A stretch of 64,000 nt of DNA. Source: Mycolicibacter sp. MU0083 (GTDB lineage Bacteria > Actinomycetota > Actinomycetes > Mycobacteriales > Mycobacteriaceae). Positions 35,652 through 44,613 of the stretch are shown here, piece by piece. The notes below the pieces were generated by a model. It was not told the DNA's origin. It ran no database searches and saw only the letters and a list, made by a program, of their open reading frames with translations. Position numbers and translations under genes: made by a program. Numbering within the stretch: position 1 is the stretch's first letter; each line of letters opens with the position of its first letter. The stretch spans positions 2,790,001-2,854,000 of the forward strand of contig NZ_OY726394.1 of assembly GCF_963378075.1 (NCBI RefSeq). Reading direction: 5' to 3'.

Positions 35652-36464
35652 ATGGCGCAGATCAACGACAATCCCGACTCCCGGCTTCACGAAGACCTCG
35701 ACCTCGCTCTGGCACTGGCCGACCGTGCGGATGCGATCACCCTGGCGCGGTTCGGTGCACTCGATCTGCGGGTCGACACCAAGCCGGACCTCACCCCGGT
35801 GACCGACGCCGACCAGGCCGTCGAGACCGCCCTGCGAGCGGTGCTGGCCGCCGAACGGCCCGACGACCAGATCCTCGGTGAGGAGTTCGGCGGAACCGCC
35901 GCCTTCACCGGACGCCAGTGGATCATCGACCCGATCGACGGCACCAAGAACTTCGTCCGCGGGGTACCGATCTGGGCCACCCTGATCGCATTGCTCGACG
36001 ACGGCGTGCCGATCCTCGGAGTCATCAGCGCTCCGGCATTGCACCGGCGCTGGTGGGCGTCGAACGGACAGGGCGCCTTCGGGTCGGTCGCCGGTGCCGC
36101 GGCGCGGCGACTGTCGGTGTCCTCGGTGACCGAGGTCGGCTCGTCGAGCCTGACCTTCGCCGGGCTGAACTATTGGGCGGCGCGCGGTCTGCGCGAGCAG
36201 TTCCTGGACCTGGCCGGGTCGGTCTGGCGAGCACGTTCCTACGGCGATTTCTGGGCGTACTGCCTGGTCGCCGAGGGTGCGGTGGACGCCGCGGTGGAAC
36301 CGGTGGTGTCGGTGTGGGATCTGGCGGCCGTCGACATCCTGGTGCGTGAGGCCGGTGGAGTCTTCACCGACCTGGCCGGTAACCCGGGGCCGCACGGGAA
36401 CTGTGCGGTGGCGGCCAACCCCGCCCTGCACCAGCAGGTTCTGGCCGCGCTGACCGTGCAATAG
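35652..36464 (+). CDS. hisN: Histidinol-phosphatase, inositol-monophosphatase family
   Basis: Dephosphorylates histidinol phosphate in histidine synthesis, 270 residues. Mg-binding motifs are LGEEFGG, then [25 protein letters not shown], and the C-terminal [21 protein letters not shown]. The protein and its place before fadE24 match Rv3137, the characterised HisN of M. tuberculosis. Other inositol-monophosphatase members share these motifs, so the HisN call rests mainly on synteny and the short loop between motifs. Confidence 0.87.
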   Translation: MAQINDNPDSRLHEDLDLALALADRADAITLARFGALDLRVDTKPDLTPVTDADQAVETALRAVLAAERPDDQILGEEFGGTAAFTGRQWIIDPIDGTKNFVRGVPIWATLIALLDDGVPILGVISAPALHRRWWASNGQGAFGSVAGAAARRLSVSSVTEVGSSSLTFAGLNYWAARGLREQFLDLAGSVWRARSYGDFWAYCLVAEGAVDAAVEPVVSVWDLAAVDILVREAGGVFTDLAGNPGPHGNCAVAANPALHQQVLAALTVQ

Positions 36465-36503
36465 TCCCTCGGTCGGCGGGGTGTCCTGCGGGCTTCGTCA
36501 CAC

Positions 36504-36535
36504 CTTACTTTGGAGTTATCTTACTTCGGAGTAAG
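36504..36535. promoter_or_regulatory. Tandem 16-bp operator-like repeats upstream of fadE24
   Basis: CTTACTTTGGAGTTAT (36504-36519) is followed directly by CTTACTTCGGAGTAAG (36520-36535), 13 of 16 bases the same. The second is an inverted repeat with arms CTTACT/AGTAAG, and the first is a weaker version. They lie 39 bases before the fadE24 ATG. The layout suits two dimers of a TetR-type repressor; no such gene is adjacent. Confidence 0.6.
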
Positions 36536-36574
36536 GTGTCCTCATCGATTCCGTCCATCGAGTGAGGCTCTGAG

Positions 36575-37984
36575 ATGACTGATACCGTCCCCGCCACCAA
36601 CGGCTCGAAGGTTCGACTGAACAGCCGAGCCACCGGCGTCGGGTCGCAACCGCACAAGCGCAACCCCATCGCGACCGCGTTGGCGCTGGTCACACCGCTG
36701 GTCAGCCGCGAATTCCTGGACCGCTACGGCCTGCGCGAGCCACTCAACAAGGGCCTGAACTACGGCGTGAAGACGGTCTTCTCCGTCGCCGGCGCCTCCA
36801 CCCGCCAGTTCAAGAAGGTCCAGGGTCTGGCCAAGGCACCCACCCGGTTGGGCACCCAGGCGACGGCCGGCGCCAAGAACGCCGACTACTTCGACCTCAC
36901 CCCCGATGACGACCAGCAGATGATCGTCGATACCGTCGAGGAGTTCGCAGCGGAGTTGTTGCGGCCCGCGGCCCACGACGCCGACGAGGCACTGACCTAC
37001 CCGCGCGAACTGCTCGGCAAGGCCGCCGAACTGGGGATCACCGCGATCAACATCCCGGAGGACTTCGACGGGATCGCCGCCCACCGGTCCGCGGTCACCA
37101 ACGTGCTGGTCGCCGAGGCGCTCGGTTACGGCGACATGAGCCTGGCCCTGCCGCTGCTGGCCCCCGGTGGGGTCGCTTCGGCGCTGACCCACTGGGGCAG
37201 CGCCGACCAGCAGGCCACCTACCTGCCCGAGTTCGCCGGCGAGAACGTGCCGCAGGCGTGCGTGGCGATCGTCGAGCCGCAGCCGCTGTTCGACCCCACC
37301 GACCTCAAGACGACCGCGGTGCGCACGCCCAGCGGCTACCGGCTCGACGGGGTGAAGTCCCTGGTCCCGGCCGCAGCCGACGCCGAACTGTTCATCGTCG
37401 GCGCCCAGCTCAACGGCAGGCCGGCGCTGTTCATCGTCGAGTCCTCCGCCGCGGGACTGACCGTCAAGGCCGACCCGAGCATGGGCCTGCGCGGTGCCGC
37501 GCTCGGCCGGGTCGAGCTGAACAAGGTCTCGGTGCCGCTGGCCGCCCGCCTGGGCGAGGACGCGGCGTCGGACGCCGACTACTCGCAGGCGATCGCCCTG
37601 TCCCGGTTGGGCTGGGCGGCGCTCGCGGTCGGGACCAGCCATGCGGTGCTCGACCACGTGATGCCCTACATCAAGGAACGTGAGGCGTTCGGCGAGCCGA
37701 TCGCCCACCGTCAGTCGGTGGCCTTCATGTGCGCCAACATCGCCATCGAGCTCGACGGCCTGCGGCTGGTGACCTGGCGCGGCGCCTCGCGGTGCGACCA
37801 GGGTCTGCCGTTCATCCGGGAAGCCGCACTGGCCAAGCGGATCGCCGCGGACAAGGGCATGCAGATCGGTTTGGACGGAGTGCAGCTGCTGGGCGGTCAC
37901 GGCTACACCAAGGAGCACCCGGTCGAGCGCTGGTATCGAGACCTGCGGGCGCTCGGGGTCGCCGAGGGCGTCCTGGTCGTCTGA
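36575..37984 (+). CDS. fadE24: Acyl-CoA dehydrogenase FadE24
   Basis: Flavoprotein of acyl-CoA oxidation, 469 residues. An N-terminal extension of about 110 residues precedes the dehydrogenase fold (DDDQQMIVDTVEEFAAELLRPAAHD). The middle domain differs from the canonical flavin loop (CVAIVEPQPLFDPTDLKTTAVRT), and the C-terminal signature is LLGGHGYTKEHPVERWYRDLRALGVAEG. Length, synteny and pairing with FadE23 match Rv3139. The usual catalytic Glu is not evident, so it may be one half of a heteromeric FadE23/24 enzyme, as known for other mycobacterial pairs. In M. tuberculosis these genes are reported to be induced by isoniazid. Confidence 0.9.
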   Translation: MTDTVPATNGSKVRLNSRATGVGSQPHKRNPIATALALVTPLVSREFLDRYGLREPLNKGLNYGVKTVFSVAGASTRQFKKVQGLAKAPTRLGTQATAGAKNADYFDLTPDDDQQMIVDTVEEFAAELLRPAAHDADEALTYPRELLGKAAELGITAINIPEDFDGIAAHRSAVTNVLVAEALGYGDMSLALPLLAPGGVASALTHWGSADQQATYLPEFAGENVPQACVAIVEPQPLFDPTDLKTTAVRTPSGYRLDGVKSLVPAAADAELFIVGAQLNGRPALFIVESSAAGLTVKADPSMGLRGAALGRVELNKVSVPLAARLGEDAASDADYSQAIALSRLGWAALAVGTSHAVLDHVMPYIKEREAFGEPIAHRQSVAFMCANIAIELDGLRLVTWRGASRCDQGLPFIREAALAKRIAADKGMQIGLDGVQLLGGHGYTKEHPVERWYRDLRALGVAEGVLVV

Positions 37985-38034
37985 GCCGCCGAAAGACATC
38001 AAGCAAACTCCGCTGCGAACACGAAAGTCTGATC

Positions 38035-39243
38035 ATGGCAATCAATCTGGAACTGCCCCGCAAGCTGCAGGAAGTCATCGAGATGACCCACGCCGGGGCC
38101 GCCGAGATGCTGCGCCCCATCTCGCGTAAGTACGACGAGCGTGAACACGCCTACCCGGTCGAGCTCGACACCCTGGAAACCCTGTTCGACGGGGTCTCCG
38201 GGGCCGGCGGCAGCGCCATGGCCGGCGCCGAGGCCTTCCGCGACGCCGGCGAGAACACCGGCAACCGCAATGCCGCCAACATGGCGGCCCTGCTGCAGGT
38301 GCTCGAGATGAGCTGGGGCGACGTCGCTTTGCTGCTCTCGGTGCCCTACCAGGGCCTGGGTAACGCGGCCATCTCCGGGGTGGCCACCGATGAGCAGTTG
38401 GCCCGGCTTGGCAAGGTGTGGGCCGCCATGGCGATCACCGAGCCGAGCTTCGGGTCGGACTCCGCCGCGGTGACCACCACCGCCACCCTCGACGGCGACG
38501 AGTACGTGATCAACGGCGAGAAGATCTTCGTCACCGCCGGATCACGCTGCACCCACATCGTGGTGTGGGCGACGCTGGACCGCTCGCTCGGGCGGGCGGC
38601 GATCAAGTCGTTCGTCGTGCCGCGCGAGCACCCCGGCGTGATCGTCGAACGCCTGGAGCACAAGCTGGGCATCAAGGCCTCCGACACCGCGGTGATCCGG
38701 TTCGACAACGCCCGGATCCCCAAGGACAACCTGCTGGGCAGCCCGGAGATCAACACCGAGAAGAGCTTCTCCGGGGTCATGGAGACCTTCGACAGCACCC
38801 GGCCGATCGTGGCGGCGATGGCCGTCGGCGTCGCCCGTGCCGCACTCGAGGAACTGCGCAAGATGCTCACCGAGGCCGGTATCGAGATTTCCTACGACAA
38901 GCCCGCACATGCCCAGAGCGCGCCGGCCGCGGAGTTCCTGCGCATGGAGGCGGACTGGGAGTCGGCCAACCTGCTGGCACTGCGCTCGGCATGGCAGGCC
39001 GACAACAGCATCCCCAACTCCAAAGAGGCGTCGATGGGTAAGGCCAAGGCCGGCCGGGTCGCCACCGATATCACCCTCAAGGCCGTCGAAATGGCCGGCA
39101 CCCTGGGCTATTCCGAGCAGCTGCTGCTGGAGAAGTGGAGCCGCGACTCGAAGATTCTCGACATCTTCGAGGGCACCCAGCAGATCCAGTTGCTGGTGGT
39201 GGCCCGCCGGCTACTGGGGCTGAGCTCCGCCGAGCTGAAGTAG
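38035..39243 (+). CDS. fadE23: Acyl-CoA dehydrogenase FadE23
   Basis: 402 residues, partner of FadE24. The flavin-binding middle domain is canonical (MAITEPSFGSDSAAVTTTATLDGDEYVINGEKIFVTAGS), and the end has the arginine/FAD segment AGTLGYSEQLLLEKWSRDSKILDIFEGTQQIQLLVVARRLLG. The ATG at 38035 begins 50 bases after the fadE24 stop, so the two form one unit under the tandem operator at 36504. The substrate is unknown. Confidence 0.9.
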   Translation: MAINLELPRKLQEVIEMTHAGAAEMLRPISRKYDEREHAYPVELDTLETLFDGVSGAGGSAMAGAEAFRDAGENTGNRNAANMAALLQVLEMSWGDVALLLSVPYQGLGNAAISGVATDEQLARLGKVWAAMAITEPSFGSDSAAVTTTATLDGDEYVINGEKIFVTAGSRCTHIVVWATLDRSLGRAAIKSFVVPREHPGVIVERLEHKLGIKASDTAVIRFDNARIPKDNLLGSPEINTEKSFSGVMETFDSTRPIVAAMAVGVARAALEELRKMLTEAGIEISYDKPAHAQSAPAAEFLRMEADWESANLLALRSAWQADNSIPNSKEASMGKAKAGRVATDITLKAVEMAGTLGYSEQLLLEKWSRDSKILDIFEGTQQIQLLVVARRLLGLSSAELK

Positions 39244-39256
39244 CCCCTCCCCTCCT

Positions 39257-39320
39257 GCGCGAGCGTGCGTGTTTGTCCGGCAACACGCCGTGCTTGACGT
39301 ACAAGCACGCACCCTCGCGC
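39257..39320. repeat. Intergenic 64-bp inverted repeat, copy B
   Basis: The left arm GCGCGAGCGTGCGTGTTTGT and the right arm ACAAGCACGCACCCTCGCGC match as an inverted repeat at 18 of 20 positions around 24 bases. It is the best-preserved copy and lies 13 bases after the fadE23 stop, where it would also act as a strong RNA hairpin. Confidence 0.8.
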
Positions 39321-39431
39321 GGCATGTAGCTGCGCAAAACGGCGCGCGCCATCGTCGTGCGGGACCTGCGTTCGCCGTTATCCGCCGCATGATGCGCAGC
39401 ACGTCCAGAACCGAAGCGCCCACCCGCGACG

Positions 39432-39492
39432 GTCAAGGTGCGCAGTTGTACGCGACACGCCGCGCTTTGCCGTACAAACACGCCCGCTCGCG
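39432..39492. repeat. Intergenic inverted repeat, decayed copy C
   Basis: The right part CGTACAAACACGCCCGCTCGCG matches the right arm of copies A and B. The left part (GTGCGCAGTTGTACGCGACACGCCG) keeps only part of the pairing. It sits between copy B and the promoter of the cupin operon; the stretch 39321-39431 between the copies shows nothing else. Confidence 0.55.
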
Positions 39493-39524
39493 GCCAGTGG
39501 GGGCACTTTGCGGCCCAACACCTA

Positions 39525-39567
39525 TTGCCTCATCCCGGAACAAAAAGTAATGTCGGTTTTACTTTTT
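39525..39567 (+). promoter_or_regulatory. Promoter with overlapping inverted-repeat operator
   Basis: TTGCCT (39525-39530), exactly 17 bases, then TAATGT (39548-39553) is a good sigma-A-type promoter. A perfect inverted repeat AAAAAGTAA (39542-39550), 8 bases, TTACTTTTT (39559-39567) covers the -10 and the start site. CGGGAG six bases before the ATG at 39591 is the ribosome site. The operon's own TetR protein (43975) is the natural candidate repressor. Confidence 0.6.
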
Positions 39568-39590
39568 ACGCCGATCTCCGGGAGTCGCCG

Positions 39591-40685
39591 ATGGAATCCT
39601 TCGTCCACCTGCGCAAAGGCACCACTCCGCGCCGCGTGCACGCCGACCTCGACGGGCTCAAGGACGACGAGCTGGGCCGCGGGGGCTTCACCGGGCGCAC
39701 CGCGAACATGTACCGGCGCAACGACCCGACCGCGTATCGGGCCGACGGTCCCCTGCGCCCGGTCGACGTGTTGGCCGCGCAGCTGCAGCCGACCGATGCC
39801 GCCGACCCCGCCGGCAGCCCACTGCTGCTGTTCAGCAACGACGACTGCCGGATCTCGCTGTCGCGGCGGAGCGCCGAGATGCCGTTCCACGTGCGCCACG
39901 TCGACGGCGACCTGCTGTGCTTCGTACATGCCGGCTCCGGGCGGCTGGAGACCGAATTCGGCCCGCTGGACTACCGCGAGGGCGACTGGCTGTACCTGCC
40001 GAAGGCGACCACCTGGCGCCAACTGCCCACGGCCGAAACGACACTGCTCATGATCGAGGCCACCGACGAGTTCCGGGTTCCCCCGCCCGGGCCGTTGGGC
40101 CGGCACTTCCCGTTCGACCCGGCCCAGGCCGTCATCCCCGACCCCGCCCCCATCGACGACGACGGACGCGACGACTACGAGGTCCGGCTCATCCACGACG
40201 GCGGCCCGACGATATTGCACTACCGACACCATCCGATCGACGTCGAAGGCTGGCGCGGCGACAATTTCGCGTTCACCTTCAACATCGCCGACTACAACGT
40301 GGTGGCCTCCGACAGCATGCACCTGCCGCCGACGGTCCACATGTTCATGCAGGCCACCGGGGTGTACGTGATGAACTTCCTGCCCCGGCCGGCCGAAGGC
40401 GTCGCGGGCACCGAACGCACCCCGTGGTATCACCGCAACGTCGACTACGACGAGGTCGCGTTCTTCCACGGTGGATCCCTCTACGGCATCCCGATGCCAC
40501 CCGGCCTGATCAGCCACGCCCCGCAGGGCGTGCATCACGGTGCACCGGAGAAGGCCCGCGAACACGCCCGCCGCAAGTTCGACGACTATCAGCGGGTGGA
40601 CTGGCAGGTCATCGCCGTCGACACCCGCCGTCGTCTCAAGCCCTCCCCCGAAGTTCTCGCCGCCGACCTAGGACAGCACGCATGA
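39591..40685 (+). CDS. Homogentisate 1,2-dioxygenase-like cupin
   Basis: Non-haem iron ring-cleaving oxygenase family, 364 residues, which is shorter than typical HmgA (about 430). Two cupin halves are visible. The N-terminal one has CFVHAGSGRLETEFGPLDYREGDWLYLPKATTWR, and the C-terminal one holds the likely metal ligands, His in WYHRNVDYDEVAFFHGG with a nearby Glu, and His in GVHHGAPEKARE. In HmgA the first His and the Glu are six positions apart; here the spacing is seven, so either the Asp or the Glu serves. The substrate may be homogentisate or another dihydroxy-aromatic acid. First gene of the operon. Confidence 0.75.
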   Translation: MESFVHLRKGTTPRRVHADLDGLKDDELGRGGFTGRTANMYRRNDPTAYRADGPLRPVDVLAAQLQPTDAADPAGSPLLLFSNDDCRISLSRRSAEMPFHVRHVDGDLLCFVHAGSGRLETEFGPLDYREGDWLYLPKATTWRQLPTAETTLLMIEATDEFRVPPPGPLGRHFPFDPAQAVIPDPAPIDDDGRDDYEVRLIHDGGPTILHYRHHPIDVEGWRGDNFAFTFNIADYNVVASDSMHLPPTVHMFMQATGVYVMNFLPRPAEGVAGTERTPWYHRNVDYDEVAFFHGGSLYGIPMPPGLISHAPQGVHHGAPEKAREHARRKFDDYQRVDWQVIAVDTRRRLKPSPEVLAADLGQHA

Positions 40686-41866
40686 GCCCCAAGCACGACT
40701 ACGAACGAATCCCCTATCTGATCGCCTACCAGAACAATTCGGCCGTGCGTGACGTGTACGGCGGGGTCGCCGAACTGGTGGTGCTGGAGAGTTATCTGCT
40801 GCGCCCCAAAGACAACCCCAGCGATACGGTGCTGGTGTTCATGCATCCGATCGGCGGCGGCGCCTACCTGCCGATGGTCAACGCCCTGGCCCGCGCCGGA
40901 CACCACGTCATCTACTGCAACAGCCGATTCCGGGGCACCGACTCCGCGCTGCTGATGGAGAAGGTGGTCGAAGACCTCGGCGAGTGCATCAAAGACGCCA
41001 AGAACCGGCTCGGCTACACGAAGGTGGTGCTGGCCGGGTGGAGCGGCGGCGGTTCACTGTCGCTGTTCTACCAACAGCAGGCACAGCATCCGACGGTGAC
41101 GGCCAGCCCGTCCGGCGACGGGCCGGACCTGACCAAGCTGGGGCTGATCCCCGCCGACGGCGTGATGCTGCTGGCCGCACACATCAGCCGGCACGGCACC
41201 CTGACCGAGTGGCTGGACGCCTCCATCCTCGATGAGTCCGATCCGACCAAGCGCGATCCGGAACTGGACCTCTACAACCCGGATAACCCCAACCAGCCGC
41301 CCTACAGCGCGGAGTTCCTGGACCGCTACCGGGCCGCGCAGATCGCCCGGAATCGCCGGATCACCGCGTGGGTCAAGGCGAAACTGGCCGAACTGAAGGA
41401 CAGCGGTCGTCCCGATGATGAGTTCGCGTTCGTCGTGCACGGCACCATGGCCGACCCGCGCTGGCTGGACCCGACGGTCGACCCCAACGAACGCACCCCG
41501 GGTAGCTGCTATCTGGGCGAACCGGCGGTGGTGAACATGAGCCCGGTCGGACTGGCCCGGTTCTGCACGCTGCGCAGCTGGCTGTCGCAGTGGAGCTACG
41601 ACGACGCCAACGGCGACGGGGTGGACTGCGGAGCAGACATCACCGTGCCCACCCTGGTGATCGGCAACATGGCTGACGACGCGTGCACCCCCAGCCACAC
41701 CCGTCGGCTCTACGAGGCGATTGCGGCCGGAGATAAGGAGATGCACGAAATCCCGGGCGCCAACCACTATTACGCCGGCCTGGACCAGCGCGACGCGCTG
41801 CGACAGGCGGTGCAGATCGTCACCGATTGGCTGACCCAGCGGGATTTCGTAGGCTCGTCGCTATGA
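40682..41866 (+). CDS. Alpha/beta hydrolase
   Basis: 394 residues. The nucleophile elbow is GWSGGGSLSLFYQQ (Ser in GWSGG), preceded by VLVFMHPIGGGAYLPMVNALARAGHHVIYCNSRFRG (oxyanion region). The late acid and base are probably Asp in NMADDACTP and His in GANHYYAG. It could hydrolyse a ring-cleavage product, an ester or a thioester. The ATG overlaps the cupin stop by 4 bases (ATGA), and its own end overlaps the CoA transferase start in the same way. Confidence 0.8.
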   Translation: MSPKHDYERIPYLIAYQNNSAVRDVYGGVAELVVLESYLLRPKDNPSDTVLVFMHPIGGGAYLPMVNALARAGHHVIYCNSRFRGTDSALLMEKVVEDLGECIKDAKNRLGYTKVVLAGWSGGGSLSLFYQQQAQHPTVTASPSGDGPDLTKLGLIPADGVMLLAAHISRHGTLTEWLDASILDESDPTKRDPELDLYNPDNPNQPPYSAEFLDRYRAAQIARNRRITAWVKAKLAELKDSGRPDDEFAFVVHGTMADPRWLDPTVDPNERTPGSCYLGEPAVVNMSPVGLARFCTLRSWLSQWSYDDANGDGVDCGADITVPTLVIGNMADDACTPSHTRRLYEAIAAGDKEMHEIPGANHYYAGLDQRDALRQAVQIVTDWLTQRDFVGSSL

Positions 41867-43065
41867 CAGCCGGCGCACTCGACGGAATCCGGGTCATCGA
41901 GCTCGGCACGCTGATCTCCGGCCCGTTCGCCGGACGGCTACTCGGGGACATGGGCGCCGAGGTCGTCAAGATCGAACTGCCCGGCAAACCCGACCCGCTG
42001 CGCACCTGGGGCCAGGCCGAAGTCGACGGGCATCACTTCTTCTGGACCGTGCACGCCCGCAACAAGAAGGCCGTCACCCTGGATCTGCGCACCGACCGGG
42101 GCCGTGAGCTGTTCCTCGACCTCATCGAGCAGTCCGACATCGTGGTGGAGAACTTCCGCCCCGGCACCCTCGAGCGGTGGGGCCTGGGCTTCGACGTCCT
42201 GCGGCAACGCAACAAGGGCATCATCCTGGTGCGGGTATCCGGCTACGGACAGACCGGGCCGGACGCCCACAAGGCCGGGTACGCCTCGGTCGCCGAAGCG
42301 GCCAGCGGTCTGCGGCACATGAACGGCTTCCCCGGTGGGCCGCCGCCCCGCCTGGCCCTGTCGCTCGGCGACAGCCTGGCCGGCATGTTCGCCGCTCAGG
42401 GCGCGCTGGCCGCGCTGTACCGGCGCACGGTCACCGGCGAGGGCCAGGTGGTCGACGTCGCCCTGACCGAATCCTGTTTGGCCATCCAGGAATCGACGAT
42501 CCCCGACTACGACGTCGGCGGCGTGGTACGCGGCCCGTCCGGCACCCGGCTGGAGGGCATCGCGCCGTCGAACATCTACCAGTCGGCCGACGGCAGTTGG
42601 GTGGTGATCGCCGCCAACCAGGACAGCGTGTTCGCAAGACTGTGTCAGGCCATGGGCGCCCCGGAGTTGGCGGCCGATCCGCGATTCGCCGATCACGTCG
42701 CCCGCGGGCGCAACCAGGACGAACTGGACGCGATCATCGGCGAGTGGGCCGCGCAACGCAAACCCGCGGACATCATCGCCACCCTCAGCGACGCCGGGGT
42801 GATCTCCGGCCCCATCAACACCGTGGCCGAGGTGGTCACCGACCCGCAACTGCGAGCGCGCGGGATGATCGCCGAACACTGGGACGAGGCGTCCGAGCGC
42901 ACCGTACTGGGGCCCGGCGTCATCCCGGTGCTCTCGGAGAGCCCGGGCACCATCCGTAACGCCGGATCGGCACGGCCCGGCCAGCACAACGACGAGATCT
43001 ACACCGGGCTGCTGCACAAGACCGCCGACGAGCTGCGGGCTCTGCGGGCCGAGGGGGTGCTGTGA
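41863..43065 (+). CDS. CoA transferase, CaiB/BaiF (family III)
   Basis: 400 residues. It moves CoA between carboxylic acids through a covalent Asp. The fold markers are the N-terminal GIRVIELGTLISGPFAGRLLGDMGAEVVKIELPGKPDPLR and VENFRPGTLERWGLGFDVL, with the catalytic Asp expected in the segment around LALSLGDSLAGMFAAQGALAALY. The C-terminal half (SNIYQSADGSWVVIAANQDSVFARLCQAMG) is also typical. It would activate the acid formed upstream in the pathway as a CoA ester for the lyase and the dehydrogenase encoded downstream. Confidence 0.87.
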   Translation: MTAGALDGIRVIELGTLISGPFAGRLLGDMGAEVVKIELPGKPDPLRTWGQAEVDGHHFFWTVHARNKKAVTLDLRTDRGRELFLDLIEQSDIVVENFRPGTLERWGLGFDVLRQRNKGIILVRVSGYGQTGPDAHKAGYASVAEAASGLRHMNGFPGGPPPRLALSLGDSLAGMFAAQGALAALYRRTVTGEGQVVDVALTESCLAIQESTIPDYDVGGVVRGPSGTRLEGIAPSNIYQSADGSWVVIAANQDSVFARLCQAMGAPELAADPRFADHVARGRNQDELDAIIGEWAAQRKPADIIATLSDAGVISGPINTVAEVVTDPQLRARGMIAEHWDEASERTVLGPGVIPVLSESPGTIRNAGSARPGQHNDEIYTGLLHKTADELRALRAEGVL

Positions 43066-43967
43066 GTACATCCCCGGCCCAGGTGTCGATCCGCGAGGTC
43101 GCGCTGCGCGACGGCCTGCAGATCGAAGATCCGATTCCGTTGAGCGCCAAGCTCGAACTGCTCGCCGCCATCGCCGCCACCGGGGTCCGCGAAGTGGAGG
43201 TGACCTCGTTCGTCTCCCCCACCAAGGTTCCCGCGCTCGCCGATGCCGCCGAACTGGCCGCGGAGTTGTGGCGCTACCCGGAGCTGGAGTTCTCCGCCCT
43301 GGTCGCCAGCCCCGGCGGCGCCTCCCGGGCGGTCGCGGCGGGTTTGACGTCGATCGAGTACGTGGTGTGCGCCTCGGATGAGTTCAGCACCGCCAACGTC
43401 GGCCGCCCCACCGCGCAGGCGGTCGCGGCCATCGCCGAGATCGCCGGTATCGCCCATGACGCCGGCGCTTCGGTCGAGGTCATCATCGCCACCGCGTGGG
43501 ACTGCCCGTTCGAGGGCCCGACGGCACCTTCACGCGTGGTGGACATCGCGGCCTCGGCGACATCGCTGGGGGTCGATCGGCTGGCGATCGCCGACACCAT
43601 CGGCACCGCGACCCCGCGCCGGGTCACCGACCTGATCGCGGCGGTCCGCCCGGTGATCGGCGATGTCCCGCTGGGCGCGCACTTCCACAACACCCGTGGT
43701 GCCGGGCTGGCCTGCGCCTACGCCGCGGTGCAGGCGGGCATCACCCGACTCGACGCCTCGGCGGGCGGTCTGGGCGGCTGCCCGTTCGCGCCCGGTGCCA
43801 CCGGCAACATCGCCACCGAAGACCTGGTCTACCTGCTCGGTGACTGCGGGATCGACACCGGCATCGACCTGGCGGCCGCCATCACCGCGGCCGGGGTGGC
43901 CAGTTCGGTGGTCGGGCACGGCCTGCCCAGCGCCCTGTTGGCCGCCGGAGACCGGAAACGGGACTGA
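43062..43967 (+). CDS. HMG-CoA lyase-like enzyme
   Basis: TIM-barrel lyase of 301 residues in the hydroxymethylglutaryl-CoA lyase group. It has EVALRDGLQIE (catalytic Arg-Asp), VEVTSFVSPTKVPALADA, LADTIG-type segment AIADTIGTATPRRV, the metal histidines in GAHFHNTRG, and the family loop GLGGCPFAPGATGNIATED with the reactive cysteine. All key residues of the family are present. It probably splits a 3-hydroxy-3-methylacyl-CoA. The GTG start overlaps the preceding stop by 4 bases. Confidence 0.87.
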   Translation: MSTSPAQVSIREVALRDGLQIEDPIPLSAKLELLAAIAATGVREVEVTSFVSPTKVPALADAAELAAELWRYPELEFSALVASPGGASRAVAAGLTSIEYVVCASDEFSTANVGRPTAQAVAAIAEIAGIAHDAGASVEVIIATAWDCPFEGPTAPSRVVDIAASATSLGVDRLAIADTIGTATPRRVTDLIAAVRPVIGDVPLGAHFHNTRGAGLACAYAAVQAGITRLDASAGGLGGCPFAPGATGNIATEDLVYLLGDCGIDTGIDLAAAITAAGVASSVVGHGLPSALLAAGDRKRD

Positions 43968-43974
43968 ACCCTCG

Positions 43975-44589
43975 ATGTCCACCCAGCGTGAGCTCAGTTC
44001 GAAGGGCCGCCAGACCCGCGGTGCGATCGAGCAGGCCGCCCGGGAGTTGTTCGCCGAACGCGGTTTTCACGGGACGACGCTCGCCGACATCACGTCTCGG
44101 GCCGGCAAGTCGACCGCCGTGCTCTACCGGTATTTCGGCGACAAGGAAGAGCTGCTGGCGGCCTTGGCGGAGTCGTTTCTCACCGAGGTGGTGGAGCCGT
44201 CGGGACTCAAGATGCGGTTGCCGGAGTCCCCGGACGACACCGAGTTCTTCACGTCGGTGGCCGGTGCCTACTGGGAGATGTTCAAGCCGAACATCGGCGT
44301 GATGATCGCGGTCGCGCAGTTGGCCGCGACCAGCGAACGGTTCGCCACCCTGCAGAACGAGTTCCGCCGGTTCGGCATGGAGATCGTCGCCGCCTCGGTA
44401 CGACGTGCACAGCAGCAGGGCCACGGGCTCGACCTCAACCCCGATCACACCGCCGCCGCCATCGCGCTGCTGTTCGAGAACTTCACCGTCGTCTTCGTCG
44501 GCCCGTCGGGGGTGGGCTGGCGCATCAGTGACAGCGACGCCGTGACGACACTGTCGACCATCTGGCGCAAGACCCTGTACGGCCGTTGA
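43975..44589 (+). CDS. TetR family regulator of the operon
   Basis: 204 residues. The DNA-binding domain is RGAIEQAARELFAERGFHGTTLADITSRAGKSTAVLYRYFGDKEELLAALAES, a textbook TetR helix-turn-helix. The C-terminal domain binds an unknown ligand. Seven bases separate it from the lyase stop, so it is made with the enzymes and probably represses their promoter at 39525 until a pathway intermediate, likely a CoA ester, is present. Confidence 0.87.
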   Translation: MSTQRELSSKGRQTRGAIEQAARELFAERGFHGTTLADITSRAGKSTAVLYRYFGDKEELLAALAESFLTEVVEPSGLKMRLPESPDDTEFFTSVAGAYWEMFKPNIGVMIAVAQLAATSERFATLQNEFRRFGMEIVAASVRRAQQQGHGLDLNPDHTAAAIALLFENFTVVFVGPSGVGWRISDSDAVTTLSTIWRKTLYGR

Positions 44590-44613
44590 CCACTCACAAC
44601 CGAAGGAATAGTC

